DNA of 64,000 bases, from contig NC_135177.1 of the NCBI RefSeq assembly GCF_041146795.1, positions 4,433,560 to 4,497,559 of the forward strand, given 5' to 3'. The notes below the pieces were generated by a model that searched no databases, had not been told where the DNA came from, and saw nothing but the letters and a program-made list of their open reading frames with translations. A program made the translations under genes and the position numbers. Positions 34,377 through 44,261 of the stretch are shown piece by piece. This DNA is from Maylandia zebra (taxonomy: Eukaryota > Chordata > Actinopteri > Cichliformes > Cichlidae). How positions within the stretch are numbered: position 1 is the first letter of the stretch; every line of letters begins with the position of its first letter.

Positions 34377-36312
34377 GGCTCGCTTTTGTTTTAAGTTGAT
34401 TGTCCTCTCTCTCTCCTTGTCTGCATTTGGGTACGTTCTCTCAACACACCTGCATACCCTGCAGTGACACACATTGGCTTGCTGTTTATCCATCTAGAAA
34501 GTTCTGAAGTGAGTTGCCTAGTTTTGGGAGATATTAGCTGTAGAGATCTCTTCCTTGTTGAAAAACAACATGAAGCTACATAAGGTCTACATAAAGACAT
34601 TGCTACTAAGCATTAAGTACCATGTGAAACAAGAGAGGGGTAGGCTTGTACAGTCAATATCTCTAAAATTGGGCAACTCACACTAAAACAATGTGGATTA
34701 AGGAATACTACAGCTAGCGAACAGAAAAATTGGTAAATTTGATTTTAGGGTGAAAAGTCCATTAATATTAGTAAAGAATGTCACTATGGTTGCAAAAGAA
34801 GTTATTGAAAGTTAATGATAAGATCCTGTTTACAAATTCTTAAAGCTGATGTGGCCTATAAACATCATCTTGTAACAATAAGTCCTATTTTCCCTTGATT
34901 AGCTTCCAAAATGTTTACTAGTTGTTTTGTTAAAAATCATATTGCCATCACAAGTTTTTTTTTTTTTTGAAAGGACTTTGCCATAATGTGACATACAGAT
35001 GATTCACAATTCTTTATAGTGTCTTATATAATTACAAATTAACAAGCAATGATAATCAGATTTAACAGTTTCTAGGATAAACAAGATTGTAGGCCAGGAT
35101 TTCTAATTAGATTAAATAGTATATATGGTTAATTATAAAGTATTGCTACATTTTTGACAGATTATGCACTTCTGTCTACCCTTCTCTGAAATTAAAGTGC
35201 CTGGGAACACAGGCAGTCAATACACAGATGTTGTCGATATGCTTTTGTCATTTGCAATTTTTTAGTTGTCTGTACTACATAGTCCAAAAATAATTAGAAA
35301 TTGATTAGATTTCAGTTTATTTGTCCGGTAGTTCAACAACACATATCATCCTTTCAGAAGTGGTGAGTTTTGCAAAAATAGCATTCGAATGAAATTGCTG
35401 TTCATCAACAGAACAGGTGGGTGCAAAGAATTTGTTATTCAGCTGATAAAATAAGCTTCAGATAAATTCAGTGACAAAAAAAGAATGTTTATATCTATTA
35501 GAAATTCTAAGAGTTCAAAAGGTCTCTATTTAGTTCTTTATTTTTTCAGTTTTGTTTAACCAACATTAAAAAACTAAAGCTCTTCTGGAATCAGAATAAA
35601 TAGTTTAAAAAAAAAGAAGCAAAAATGACATGAAATAACTATATTTTTAGCCAGAGAAACTGGAGTTCAGAAAAATGCCAAGGTGCCCCCTCTCAGATCA
35701 TGATGCCCCTTAGTACCATTTCATGTAGCCTGCCAATGTGACAGTTGGCGTTATAATATATATAAAGCAGCAAGGCATAATATCATATCTCTTCGATTTT
35801 AAACAGTATTCTAGCCAATATCAACAACTAAACATTCCCATCATTAACAAATACAGATGGTGTAAATAAAAACCAACTCACCATTTAAAAATTATTACAA
35901 AATACTCAACATAAACCACCATTATCTGATTAAACACTGTACATTAAAACTCCTAACACATTAAATTAAGATGTGTCTTATGTTTTGATCCATGTATCAA
36001 GCCAAATACACAGTTAAAGTAATTCGAAGTAATACACATAGACATGGAACTTGATAACATTTGACAGAACATTACAGTGTTTTTGTGCTAAAGAACACTC
36101 AGAATATCATTAACAGGCAGAGACTCCCCTTTATACTTTAGTTCACTGACCCTCCTGGAACACAACAATAAATATTTCTATATAAGATATTCTCATAAAT
36201 GACTGTGTACTAGAAAGCTTACAGTTTACAGTCTGTTTAACATCCAGAAGTTAACTTTCGCACATATCACAGGTCAATTTTGAGTAATGTTCTCTGCTGC
36301 AGTGTATGCAAT
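34377..36312. other. AT-rich spacer inside the 11.3-kb transposon
   Basis: About 1.9 kb between the convergent HECT gene and transposase gene. It is AT-rich and has no open frame of interest. It presumably holds the 3' untranslated regions of both genes. No nested element end was recognised. Confidence 0.5.
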
Positions 36313-39010
36313 TTACACTAATGCCATGATGTTCTCTCTTAAATGCATGTACAAGTTCACAGCCTGATATGAGTCTGTTGGTGGAGTCAGATGGGACTCA
36401 GTCATGATGATATTGCACAGTTCATATACATCGGGGTCACATGGTTTGGTCAGTCGAAAAACACACTCAGTTTTACACATTTCAACATGTTCTTCTTCAG
36501 TGGGGCAAAGGAAGTCTCTTGTCCCGTAGAGCTCAGGTAATGTATACATTACATTAGGTCGACCACTGGGGATATTGATGTTTGCTGATGGCCTGATGGA
36601 GTGTGTATTCCAAACCTGTGCAGTGTCATCCAGCTCATCCTGTTAAAAAGAATACAGAAATTTAAGAAATGCGATCGCATGTACGTATATACATATACGC
36701 AAATCACGATGAGACAACTCACTCACTGAGAGGAAGGTTTATTAGATTTATGCAATTTATTATTTTTAAACAATCATGTGCATTTTTGTAATCATGTACT
36801 TTACCTAATGTCATCTGTACAAGTGTTTCACACACTAACTACGGTTACTGTTATGCTGTGATATCTTACATTAGTACTATTAGTCTTATTACTACCTGCT
36901 TGGCTCATCTACTCACCTCATAATAATCAATTTGTTTTATGTCACTGATCATTGTATTTTGTATTTGTAAGTTATTTTGATATCCCAATCGAAATAATTC
37001 CAAATTGTAAATAGTTAATATTATAGATAAGAAAATTTCATATGCCATGTCAACATAAACAACATAGATGTTACTGTAGTCTTGGTTGTTGAGCTCTTCC
37101 TTAAGGCGGCCGATTGCTTAAACCTAAATTATAGTATTTACACAATTTTTGATTTCATTTACTCCCTGCTCCTCTCACCCGCTTCTCCCTGTCTTGTCTC
37201 TTTCTTCCTGCAAGTCTCTCCATTCCCTAAACCTGGTACAGGGCCCTATTTCAGGAAGTGAAAAACGATACTCAGGGTTGAGTAACCCCGAACTGTCCAA
37301 CTCGGAATATTCGGTTTCAGAAAGGCTGATAACAATTAGTTCAATCAACGCGGAGTTGCTTTAACCCCAAGTTAAGCACGCGCACAAGGATACATAAAGC
37401 CCTTATTAGTGGAGCACAGATTAAGCGAGTCACCATGGAGACGGAGGGAAAGAAGGCGCAGTCAATGTATTTTACAGCGCTTGAGGCCGAAATTCTGATG
37501 GCAGCATATGCCGATAACATGCAAATTTTGCAGAAAAAAAGTAACACAGCCTCAGCTGCAAAAGAAAGAGAGCATGCATGGCAAAAAATAGCCGACAGAG
37601 TCAATGCGTGAGTGTTAATTTAAACATTGATCTAGGGATTTCCACCCATTTAACACGTTATTTATTATATTTTATTTTTTATTTTATACATTTTATTTTG
37701 TGACGTGATGTGATCGCAGGTGCAACCCAACAGGCCCCAAACGTTCCTGGCAGCAAGTAAAAATGAAATATAAAAATATAGTCCAAACAGGTGAGGTGTA
37801 ATTGTATTATGAGCCATAGTGCTTGGTCTGTTTGTCCGATGTAAATCAATTGCAGTTAGAGGCTACATTAATTGTCTTTCTGTAAGCACTTATTAAAATT
37901 ATCTGAGCACATTACAAGTACATATTTGCTTACTCTGTATGCTCAAATGTGACCCGTTATGGCCACTAGAAAAAAAAGTGGAGGCCCGAAAAAAAAGATG
38001 GGGGTCCTCCACCACCACCACCACACAGAGGCTGAGCAGTTGGCTTCCACATTTGTGATAATGGGAACACCACAAACGAGTACAGGACACGTTTCACTTC
38101 CTCAGTTTCCTTTATCTCTCACTCACACACGCATGCATCCAGGCACGCAACAAAACATATTTTATTAACTCACCTGGATGAGTCCCATGCAACAAAACTG
38201 AAGGAGGTTTTTGTCCAGAAACCCACCATCAAAGTACCCGTTGTCTCTGATGTCTGCAAATAAGGATAACCAGAACTCCAGACACTGGCTGCGAAGAAAA
38301 CGCCACCAGTATTCAATCCTTTGATTGGCGGTACTTGCTCCCTCCAAGTAACTCTCAGGGGTGTCGTTAGGAGCCACGGGCACAAGGAAACGTTGAAAGC
38401 CTCTAACATGGCCATTTTCAGTTCCAAGATCGCCCCTCACAACTCTAGGGCAGCCCTTTAAACGCTGCACCGCTTCTATGTAATACCCCCCGATCACTTT
38501 CGGATTACTATTTGTTGTGTATGCATTAAGCCAGATTATTTTTCTCGAGAAACCGTCAATACTACCATTGATACAGATGCCATATGGCTTCAGTTTGTCG
38601 TAGGAGTCCATGTGCCAGATGAAATTCGGCCCTTTTGAAAAATAGTTCCTCCGCCTGAAACATCTTGCTTGCCTCAGTGCGACGCCTCGGGGATCCAGCT
38701 CCTTCAAAACCAAGCGCACATCCTCTTTCCTCACGCGTAGTCCATGTTCCCTGCATTTAGCGTACATCCATCGGTATCCGTGAAGCTGCCCAGAGTACTG
38801 CAATTGGTTGTCTATAAATTCAACCAAGACGGCCAGGTCAGAGTACGCTTTGTGGCGAGTGTGTCCCCTTGCGCTAAGAACTCTCTTCAGATGTCTTTCG
38901 CTTATATGAAAACTGTGTCTAATGCAAAGCACAGTTTTAATGTCTTTATAGTTTAGTCCAAGCTCAAAGTAAAAATCTATGAATCGCTCAAATGGGTGTG
39001 TGTCCTCCAT
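36313..39010 (-). CDS. DDE integrase-type transposase of the 11.3-kb transposon, two exons, 387 aa
   Basis: Minus strand: exon 1 39010-38174 and exon 2 36639-36313, joined phase 0 (donor CAG|GTGAG, acceptor aacag). ATG 39010 gives MEDTHPFERF; an in-frame upstream ATG at 39082 lies in the palindrome array and is less likely. The N-terminus has a helix-turn-helix-like part (YKDIKTVL, FHISERHLKRVL) and a second DNA-binding-like segment (GYRWMYAKCREHGLRVRKED). The core shows WHMDSYDKL (D135), VRGDLGTENG (D194) and NQRIEYWW (E233), an intact triad with D-58-D-38-E spacing. The C-terminus has PSGRPNVMYTLPELYGTR. It should cut the transposon ends and join them to target DNA, producing the 6-bp duplication. 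It is convergent with the HECT gene. Confidence 0.85.
37238..38095 (+). CDS. Myb/SANT-like DNA-binding segment within the transposase intron
   Basis: ATG 37435 opens METEGKKAQSMYFTALEAEI, then LMAAYADN and AWQKIADRVN to a GT at 37610. A second exon (about 37721-37790) reads CNPTGPKRSWQQVKMKYKN. A third (about 37971-38090) reads a lysine-rich, histidine-rich stretch and TEAEQLA. The order matches a Myb/SANT-like trihelix DNA-binding domain of the kind that accompanies Harbinger-type transposases. Just upstream, 37240-37330 reads gggccctatttcaggaagtg and repeated aactcgg-like words, which could be a Harbinger-type end. It may be a component of the large transposon or a nested Harbinger fragment. 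The 3' end of the gene is not resolved. Confidence 0.55.
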
Positions 39011-39062
39011 CGCTGTGGTTGTTTCTAAGGTTTCAGTGCTGATTTGGAGGTCTATGGTACAG

Positions 39063-39193
39063 ACTTTTGCGAGATCTCGCAATACTTATTGCGAGCGCTC
39101 GCAATACTTTTGCGAGATCTCGCAATACTTATTGCGAGCGCTCGCAATACTTTTGCGAGATCTCGCAATACTTTTGCGAGATCTCGCAAAAGT
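39063..39193. repeat. Right subterminal palindrome array of the 11.3-kb transposon
   Basis: Four gcgagatctcgc cores and two gcgagcgctcgc cores alternate, joined by aatactt or aatacttatt linkers. The left array has two and one respectively, so the ends are similar in kind but unequal in copy number. Confidence 0.88.
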
Positions 39194-39285
39194 CCGTCTT
39201 AATTTTTTTTTTTCTCCCTAATTTTTTTTTTTTTCCTCCGTAATTTTTTTTTCTCCCATGTCCCCTGGGGGGCTCCGTACCTTTC

Positions 39286-39395
39286 AGGCCAGGATAGACG
39301 AATGTCACCGAGCAGTGACTAAGTTTGTGGTAAAAGGCTTGCACCCATTTGCCACAGCAGATGCCCCCGATTTTCGGTAAGTGAATGTGTTTAAT
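39286..39395 (+). pseudogene. hAT transposase exon fragment, right of the insertion
   Basis: Directly after the 6-bp duplication the reading is QARIDECHRAVTKFVVKGL, then HPFATADAPDFR, followed by a donor-like gtaagtg at about 39378. This matches the region of hAT (ZBED-type) transposases that precedes the catalytic domain. It is the continuation of the hAT exon broken at 27935. Confidence 0.65.
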
Positions 39396-39781
39396 TGTAG
39401 GCAGGGACATTACTGGATATTCTTGTGTAATTGCTACAGAATAATTTATGTTATGCTTTGTTATTGCTACAGAAGAATATTTATTTTATTATTTTACATT
39501 TACAGTTTTTTTTCCTGGGGACCCTGTGACACCCCATTGAAGAGCCATAGGCTGGATCTCTTAAGATCTCACTGTTGGGTTTGTAAGGCCATGTTACTCC
39601 TAAATTTCTATCTTGTTCAAAGAGAAGATATAAAACAAAGTTCTAAGCTAATCGACCTTAGTGTTCTCCTTTGTTTAAAAAGAATCGATAAGAAAATCGA
39701 TAAAGAATTGAATCGTTAAACAGAATCAAGAATAGAATCGGAATCGTGAAAATCTTATCAATACCCATCCCTACTGGCTTT

Positions 39782-40011
39782 ACTTTAAGTTTACACAGAT
39801 CAGGCATAATACCACCTGCCTAGTATTGTGTTGGTTCCCCCATGCAGGCCTGTTTGGAGTCCAAATAGGCCTGCATGGACTCCCCTAGACACCGGAAGGT
39901 GTGCTGTTGTAAATAGCACCAAGATGTTAACAGATCAGGTGCTGCAAGTTGTGAGACAGGGACTCCATAGATCAGATTTGGTTGTCATCGGCACACGCAC
40001 ACACAAACACA

Positions 40012-40051
<40 letters not shown>

Positions 40052-40966
40052 CATGTACATGTATATACTCAATCATTCCTCAACTATTTTTACTTTGTAG
40101 CACGGCACATTATCCTACTGAATGAAAGAGACCATCGGGGAATACTGTTTCCATGAAACTGTGTTTCATTTGCCAAAATAGTATATTACTTTCACCAACT
40201 TACCTTCTTCCCATAGTGCATCCAGGTGTCAGGTATTTTTCAGTTAAGCGATGCACATGTACCCATCACGTGATGTCAAAAAAAAAACAAACCATTATTC
40301 ATCAAACCAGTCAGGCAACCTTCCATTTTTACCTACAGGCTACAGCCTGTACAGCCAGGCTACAGGCTACCAATACAAATCCATATCCTAATGAGGACAT
40401 GCATGATCTTTCTCTTAGTATTTATGTATGAAAACAAAGCCAACAACACAAATCAAGGATGAAAACCAGACTTTAAAGTGATGCCACATTCATTGATTAC
40501 TGTAGAAACATGAACAGGTAGCAATGGAGACTGCAGCCTGACTGCTCATCAGTTTGCTACCTCGTATTGAAGTTCGTATTGAAGGCAGCTGGATTCATCG
40601 CAATGGACAGCTCACTTTATCACGGTGCTGTGTTGGAGTCAGCATTTACTGAGCTTTAACATCACTCTGGGTTCTTGGCTAGCTTAGCATTAGCATGCTG
40701 TCTCTGCAGGTACTTGCGAAGAGCTGAAGTTGTGTTAGCAGTATGATGCAGTGGGATCGATAGGCAGGCAGACTAACGATTTCAAGGAACTGGACTGCTG
40801 GACTACTGGGATTCCAATCCCTATCGTTGGGCGTTAAAATGGACTCTAACTCATATGTCTCATAGCAGTTTGATCATTAAATGTTTTGGCAGTTTGAGCC
40901 ACTCCCCATGTGCATCAGAGAACCTTGCCTGCCCATGATCCTGTGGCTGGTCCACCATTGTTTCTA
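39782..40966. other. Intergenic sequence with a hairpin and CT/TA repeats
   Basis: A near-perfect hairpin lies at 39840-39878 (12-bp arms ccatgcaggcct, further paired inward). A CT then TA microsatellite lies at about 40013-40054. Words of ctacaggctac repeat at about 40336-40370. No gene was found. Confidence 0.55.
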
Positions 40967-40974
40967 GTGATGTG

Positions 40975-42238
40975 TCGGTCACGAACAAAATGGCTCTTAG
41001 AGCCGTGACGTGAACGACGTGAGCCGGCTCCTTATCGCGAGCCGTGTTTGTTTTTTTTCTTTCTCTCACCCTCTCTCTCTCTCGCACTTTTTTTCCACTT
41101 CACTCCCCACTAGTGATGGGATTTCCGGCGTTTTTAGAGAACCGGCTCTTTCGGTTCGGCTCACTAAAAAGAGCCGGCTCTTTCGGCTCCGAACTGGCTC
41201 TTCAGGTTGTTTTGTTACTTTAATTCATTTATTATTAACAATAATATAAAATTACGCAAAAAAGGAATTACTAATGTAAAAAAAAAAAGTGGTTTTATTT
41301 ATATATGTTTATATATAAATATATGCGGTGGCCCTTAGAGACAAAACACGTACAAACTCCAAAAAGCACATACAAACTCCAAAACACATTTCTAGCATGA
41401 ACTGAACCTCCAAAACAGAGCTACCTAGATCACTTAAATTACACAATTGAAAGCATGAAAGCATATGTGTATTGTTTGTGTATTTATACACAAGCATTCA
41501 TATATAGTCAAATAATAAAAAAAAAAAAAGTTCCTTTACCTGTTATTACCACACACCAAATCCGGTCGTTGGTACTTGCTGGCTTGTGTAGCCACTAGGT
41601 AACAAAAGCTCAACACTGCCCCTAGCATCCTGGAGCACTTCTGTTGTCTTTTGTACGCGTTTTGAGTTTTTATGTGCTTCTGAGTTTTTACGTGTTTTGG
41701 AGTTTGTACGTGTTTTTACGTGTTTTGCAGTTTGTATGTGTTTTTACGTGTCTTGCAGTTTGTACATGCTTCGGAGTTTGTACGTGTTTTTACGTGTTTT
41801 GGAGTTTGTACATGTTTTGGAGTTTGTACGTGATTTGAAGTTTGTACGTGCTTTGTCTCTAGGGGCCACCGTAAATATACTTTTATTTATTCACTCCACA
41901 TAAAATGTAATAAATAAATCATATAATACAAAAATCAACTATTCACATTTCAACTTTTAACTATTTAAATTTTCAGCTTTTTCCTTTTACAAATTTTCTC
42001 TGTCTCTCCCTCCTGCTCCGTTCCTGTGCTACTGAGTGTAACTACCGCCCCTCCCCCCTCTTCCCAGCGTAAAGCACAAGGCTCGCGTGCGGAGTGAAGC
42101 GGGAAAAAAAGTGCGAGAGAGAGGGTGAGAGAAAGAAAAAGAAAAAAAAACGCGGCTCGTGATAAGGAGCCGGCTCGCGTCGTTCACGTCAAAGACCCGG
42201 CTCTAAGAGCCATTTCGTTCGCAACCGACCCATCACTA
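40975..42238. mobile_element. hAT-family element with composite left end (copy 1)
   Basis: The family has two kinds of end. Type A reads tagtgatgggtcggtcgcgaac then ggctcttagagcc. Type B reads tagtgatgggatttccgg then repeated gagccggctctttcgg. Here a type A end (40975-41110) is directly followed by a type B end at 41111, and a type A end in reverse closes the element at 42238. The complete unit is thus 41111-42238, with an extra A end to its left. The 8-bp flanks do not match, so the locus is rearranged or nested. Confidence 0.65.
41331..41870. mobile_element. Mini-transposon with minisatellite-built inverted ends (copy 1)
   Basis: The ends are ggtggcccttagagacaaa and, in reverse, ggtggcccctagagacaaa. 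Inside each end, an 18-19-bp unit like ttttggagtttgtacgtg is repeated, about three units on the left and about ten on the right (41640-41850). The middle is unrelated AT-rich sequence. A second copy lies at 50151-50573 in the opposite orientation, inside the second copy of the same hAT family. Confidence 0.7.
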
Positions 42239-42355
42239 CTGTATTCATATAGCAACTGATACATCATTGTGTTTACATATGTAGCTCAGCCCACATGTAT
42301 TTTTTCATCAGGGTTGCCGATTAGCAGATATCAGTACTTCCAAATGAGCCGTTAA

Positions 42356-42963
42356 TGTCACGGTCCTGAGTCTCCTGACCCAGCATTTTTAGTTCTTTGT
42401 GATGTTTGTATTATTGTACTTGTGTGAGTTATTCTATGGTTTCTAGTTTCGATCCCTTGCCCTTCATGTTTCTCTGTGTCCCCTCTGTTCTGTGTAAGTC
42501 TGTGTCTGCATGTTTGAGTTCCCCTCTGTGTCTTTCGGTTCTTAGAGTCCTCTGCCTTATGGTTTATGTCTGTGTTTCTTAGTTGTTGTCTCCACTGTGT
42601 CAAGTTCGCGTCTCTGTGTGATCCTTCCTGTTTTACTTTGAAGGTCCGTGTCTTATGTGAATGTGTCCTGCTTTGCTTTTCTCGTCAGTCCTGATTTCTC
42701 CCAGCTGTGCCCTCCTTCTGTGTCTCATTCCCCTCGTTACTCCCCAGTGTATTTAAACCCTGTGTTTCTCTGAGTCAGTGTCGCGTTGTCCCTCATGCTG
42801 TGTGGATCTCCCTGTGGGTTTAGTTTGCGAGTTTCCAGTTTAGTTTGCTTTGTATGACTTTCTCCTGCCAGCGAATAAAGCTGAGTTCTTTGTGTTTAAA
42901 CCTTGTGCCTGAGTGCCTGCATTTTGGGTCCAACTCCTGCCTGCCGCACAGCGTTTCATGACA
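42356..42963 (+). repeat. Solo LTR, 608 bp, TGTCATG family (plus orientation)
   Basis: It starts tgtcacggtcctg and ends gcgtttcatgaca. The flanks are gttaa at 42351-42355 and 42964-42968, an exact 5-bp duplication. It contains a TATA-like tatttaaaccctgtg and a polyadenylation-like gcgaataaagctg placed as in LTRs. No internal retroelement sequence is attached. Confidence 0.85.
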
Positions 42964-42968
42964 GTTAA

Positions 42969-43602
42969 GCGTGATTTGTGTGATCTGCCTTTTGGCAAAG
43001 CAATTGTGGGTGAGAAGATTCGACACATTCATGGGACTTATGACTGTGAAGGTTTTCAGTCATCCAGGTTGTCGTAGTCTAAGGAGCTTGAAAAGAAAAG
43101 CGTCTGGACTTGTAGTTTTCTTGAAGACGTTTCACCTTACATGCGGGCTACATACCAGTGGATATGTAAACGCAATGATGTATCAGTTTTTATTCATGGG
43201 CCTTCATCACAGCATATACAAGATGTTACATGTTGCAGAGTTATCGTTTGGTCACAGCTGTAACTACAAACCTTTTCTCTATTTTCTCACTGACACATGC
43301 ATGGTATTAGTAATTCTAACTTTTAGAAAGCATCAGGTCCTGTAAAAAGTGTAGCATGTTGTCATTATCTGCAAAAAAACCTATTATTATGCCTTTATAA
43401 ATGCATTAGCGAAAAAAAAATGCCGATGTCCCTCTTACAAATCCACATATGCACACACTGAACTACTATAGAAGCAATTACACAGCATTTAGCAATCCGA
43501 TCTTTAAGTGATGACGTGACGAATTCTGCTTCCGGGCCCAAAGTAGTCTGCATTTAATAAGGCTGTTGTGTTTTTAAAATGTTTTAATGCTTTGTATCTT
43601 GT
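42969..43602. other. Intergenic sequence with possible Penelope-like scrap
   Basis: At about 43045-43140 the words tcatccaggttgtcgtag and cttgaagacgtttcacc are like terminal sequences of fish Penelope-type elements. No coding sequence accompanies them. The remainder is unassigned. Confidence 0.35.
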
Positions 43603-44256
43603 TGTCATGGCCGCCGAGGCGAGCCGTGTGGAGTTGGAAGAAGGACCTAAGATGCAAGCAGTGGATGAGATGCTAATGAGGTTTATTTACAAAGGTGTAG
43701 TGGCAAACAAGCAGTGGGGCATGACAAATAACTGAAGACACCTAAACTGGGGGAACTAAAAATAACAGACCTGGGAGCATACGACAAAGGGATGAGAAGC
43801 AGAGAGACGCAGACGAGGAACAGGACAACGTGGAACACAGGGTAACGCAGACTGACACGAAGTAACACAGACGAACTGGCAACAGGCAGGAGAACACAAA
43901 GGGCTTAAATACACACACCAGTAATCAGGGGATGAGAGACAGGAGGGCAACACAGCTGGGAGGAATCAGAGCTGACGGGACAAGGGAAATGTAAAGTGAA
44001 CACACTCACATCAGACAGAGACCTTCACAATAAAGCAGGAAACTGAAACACGGGGAACCAAACAAGACAGAACTAAACAGACAGCTTCACAAACAGACGG
44101 GGTGACACCAAAGACAGACAGAGACACAGACGCAGACTCAAAGGCAGACCGAATATAACACATAGAACTCAAACAATAATAATCATCATCATAATAATAA
44201 ACTAGAAAATGATAACAAACTAAAAGCGCTGGGGTCACCGACCCAGGACCATGACA
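43603..44256 (-). repeat. Solo LTR, 654 bp, TGTCATG family (minus orientation)
   Basis: On the plus strand it starts tgtcatggccgcc and ends ggaccatgaca. The flanks are cttgt at 43598-43602 and 44257-44261, an exact 5-bp duplication. It is the same family as the LTRs at 42356 and 47400, but diverged and slightly longer. Confidence 0.82.
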
Positions 44257-44261
44257 CTTGT

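Larger units (their letters stand above)
27936..39279. mobile_element. 11.3-kb DNA transposon encoding DDE transposase and HECT ligase (IS3EU-like candidate)
   Basis: The termini are tacggagccccccagggga on the left and the same sequence reverse-complemented on the right. They continue for about 85 bp through A-rich runs and attaagacgg. The flanks are cctttc at 27930-27935 and 39280-39285, an exact 6-bp duplication. Subterminal arrays of two palindromes follow at each end. The cargo is a five-exon HECT-type gene on the plus strand, a two-exon integrase-type transposase on the minus strand, and a Myb/SANT-like segment inside the transposase intron. The 6-bp duplication and integrase-like transposase fit the eukaryotic IS3EU group as I remember it, but I could not verify that. 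No coding break is visible in the transposase or the HECT gene, so the copy looks intact. Confidence 0.85.
27143..39773 (+). mobile_element. hAT element split by an 11.3-kb transposon (outer shell)
   Basis: The left terminus is tagggatgggtatcgaaa and the right terminus, reverse-complemented, tagggatgggtattgata. The flanks are ctggcttt at 27135-27142 and at 39774-39781, an exact 8-bp duplication proving that the two ends belong to one insertion. The hAT sequence itself is only about 1 kb (27143-27935 minus a 267-bp solo LTR, plus 39286-39773). It was therefore probably a short or already deleted hAT copy before the large transposon entered it. Confidence 0.88.

Noticed and set aside
40975..42246. 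Simple single hAT insertion with 8-bp duplication
   Set aside because: The flanks attgtttc and ctgtattc do not match, and an extra outer end is present. I therefore call it rearranged.
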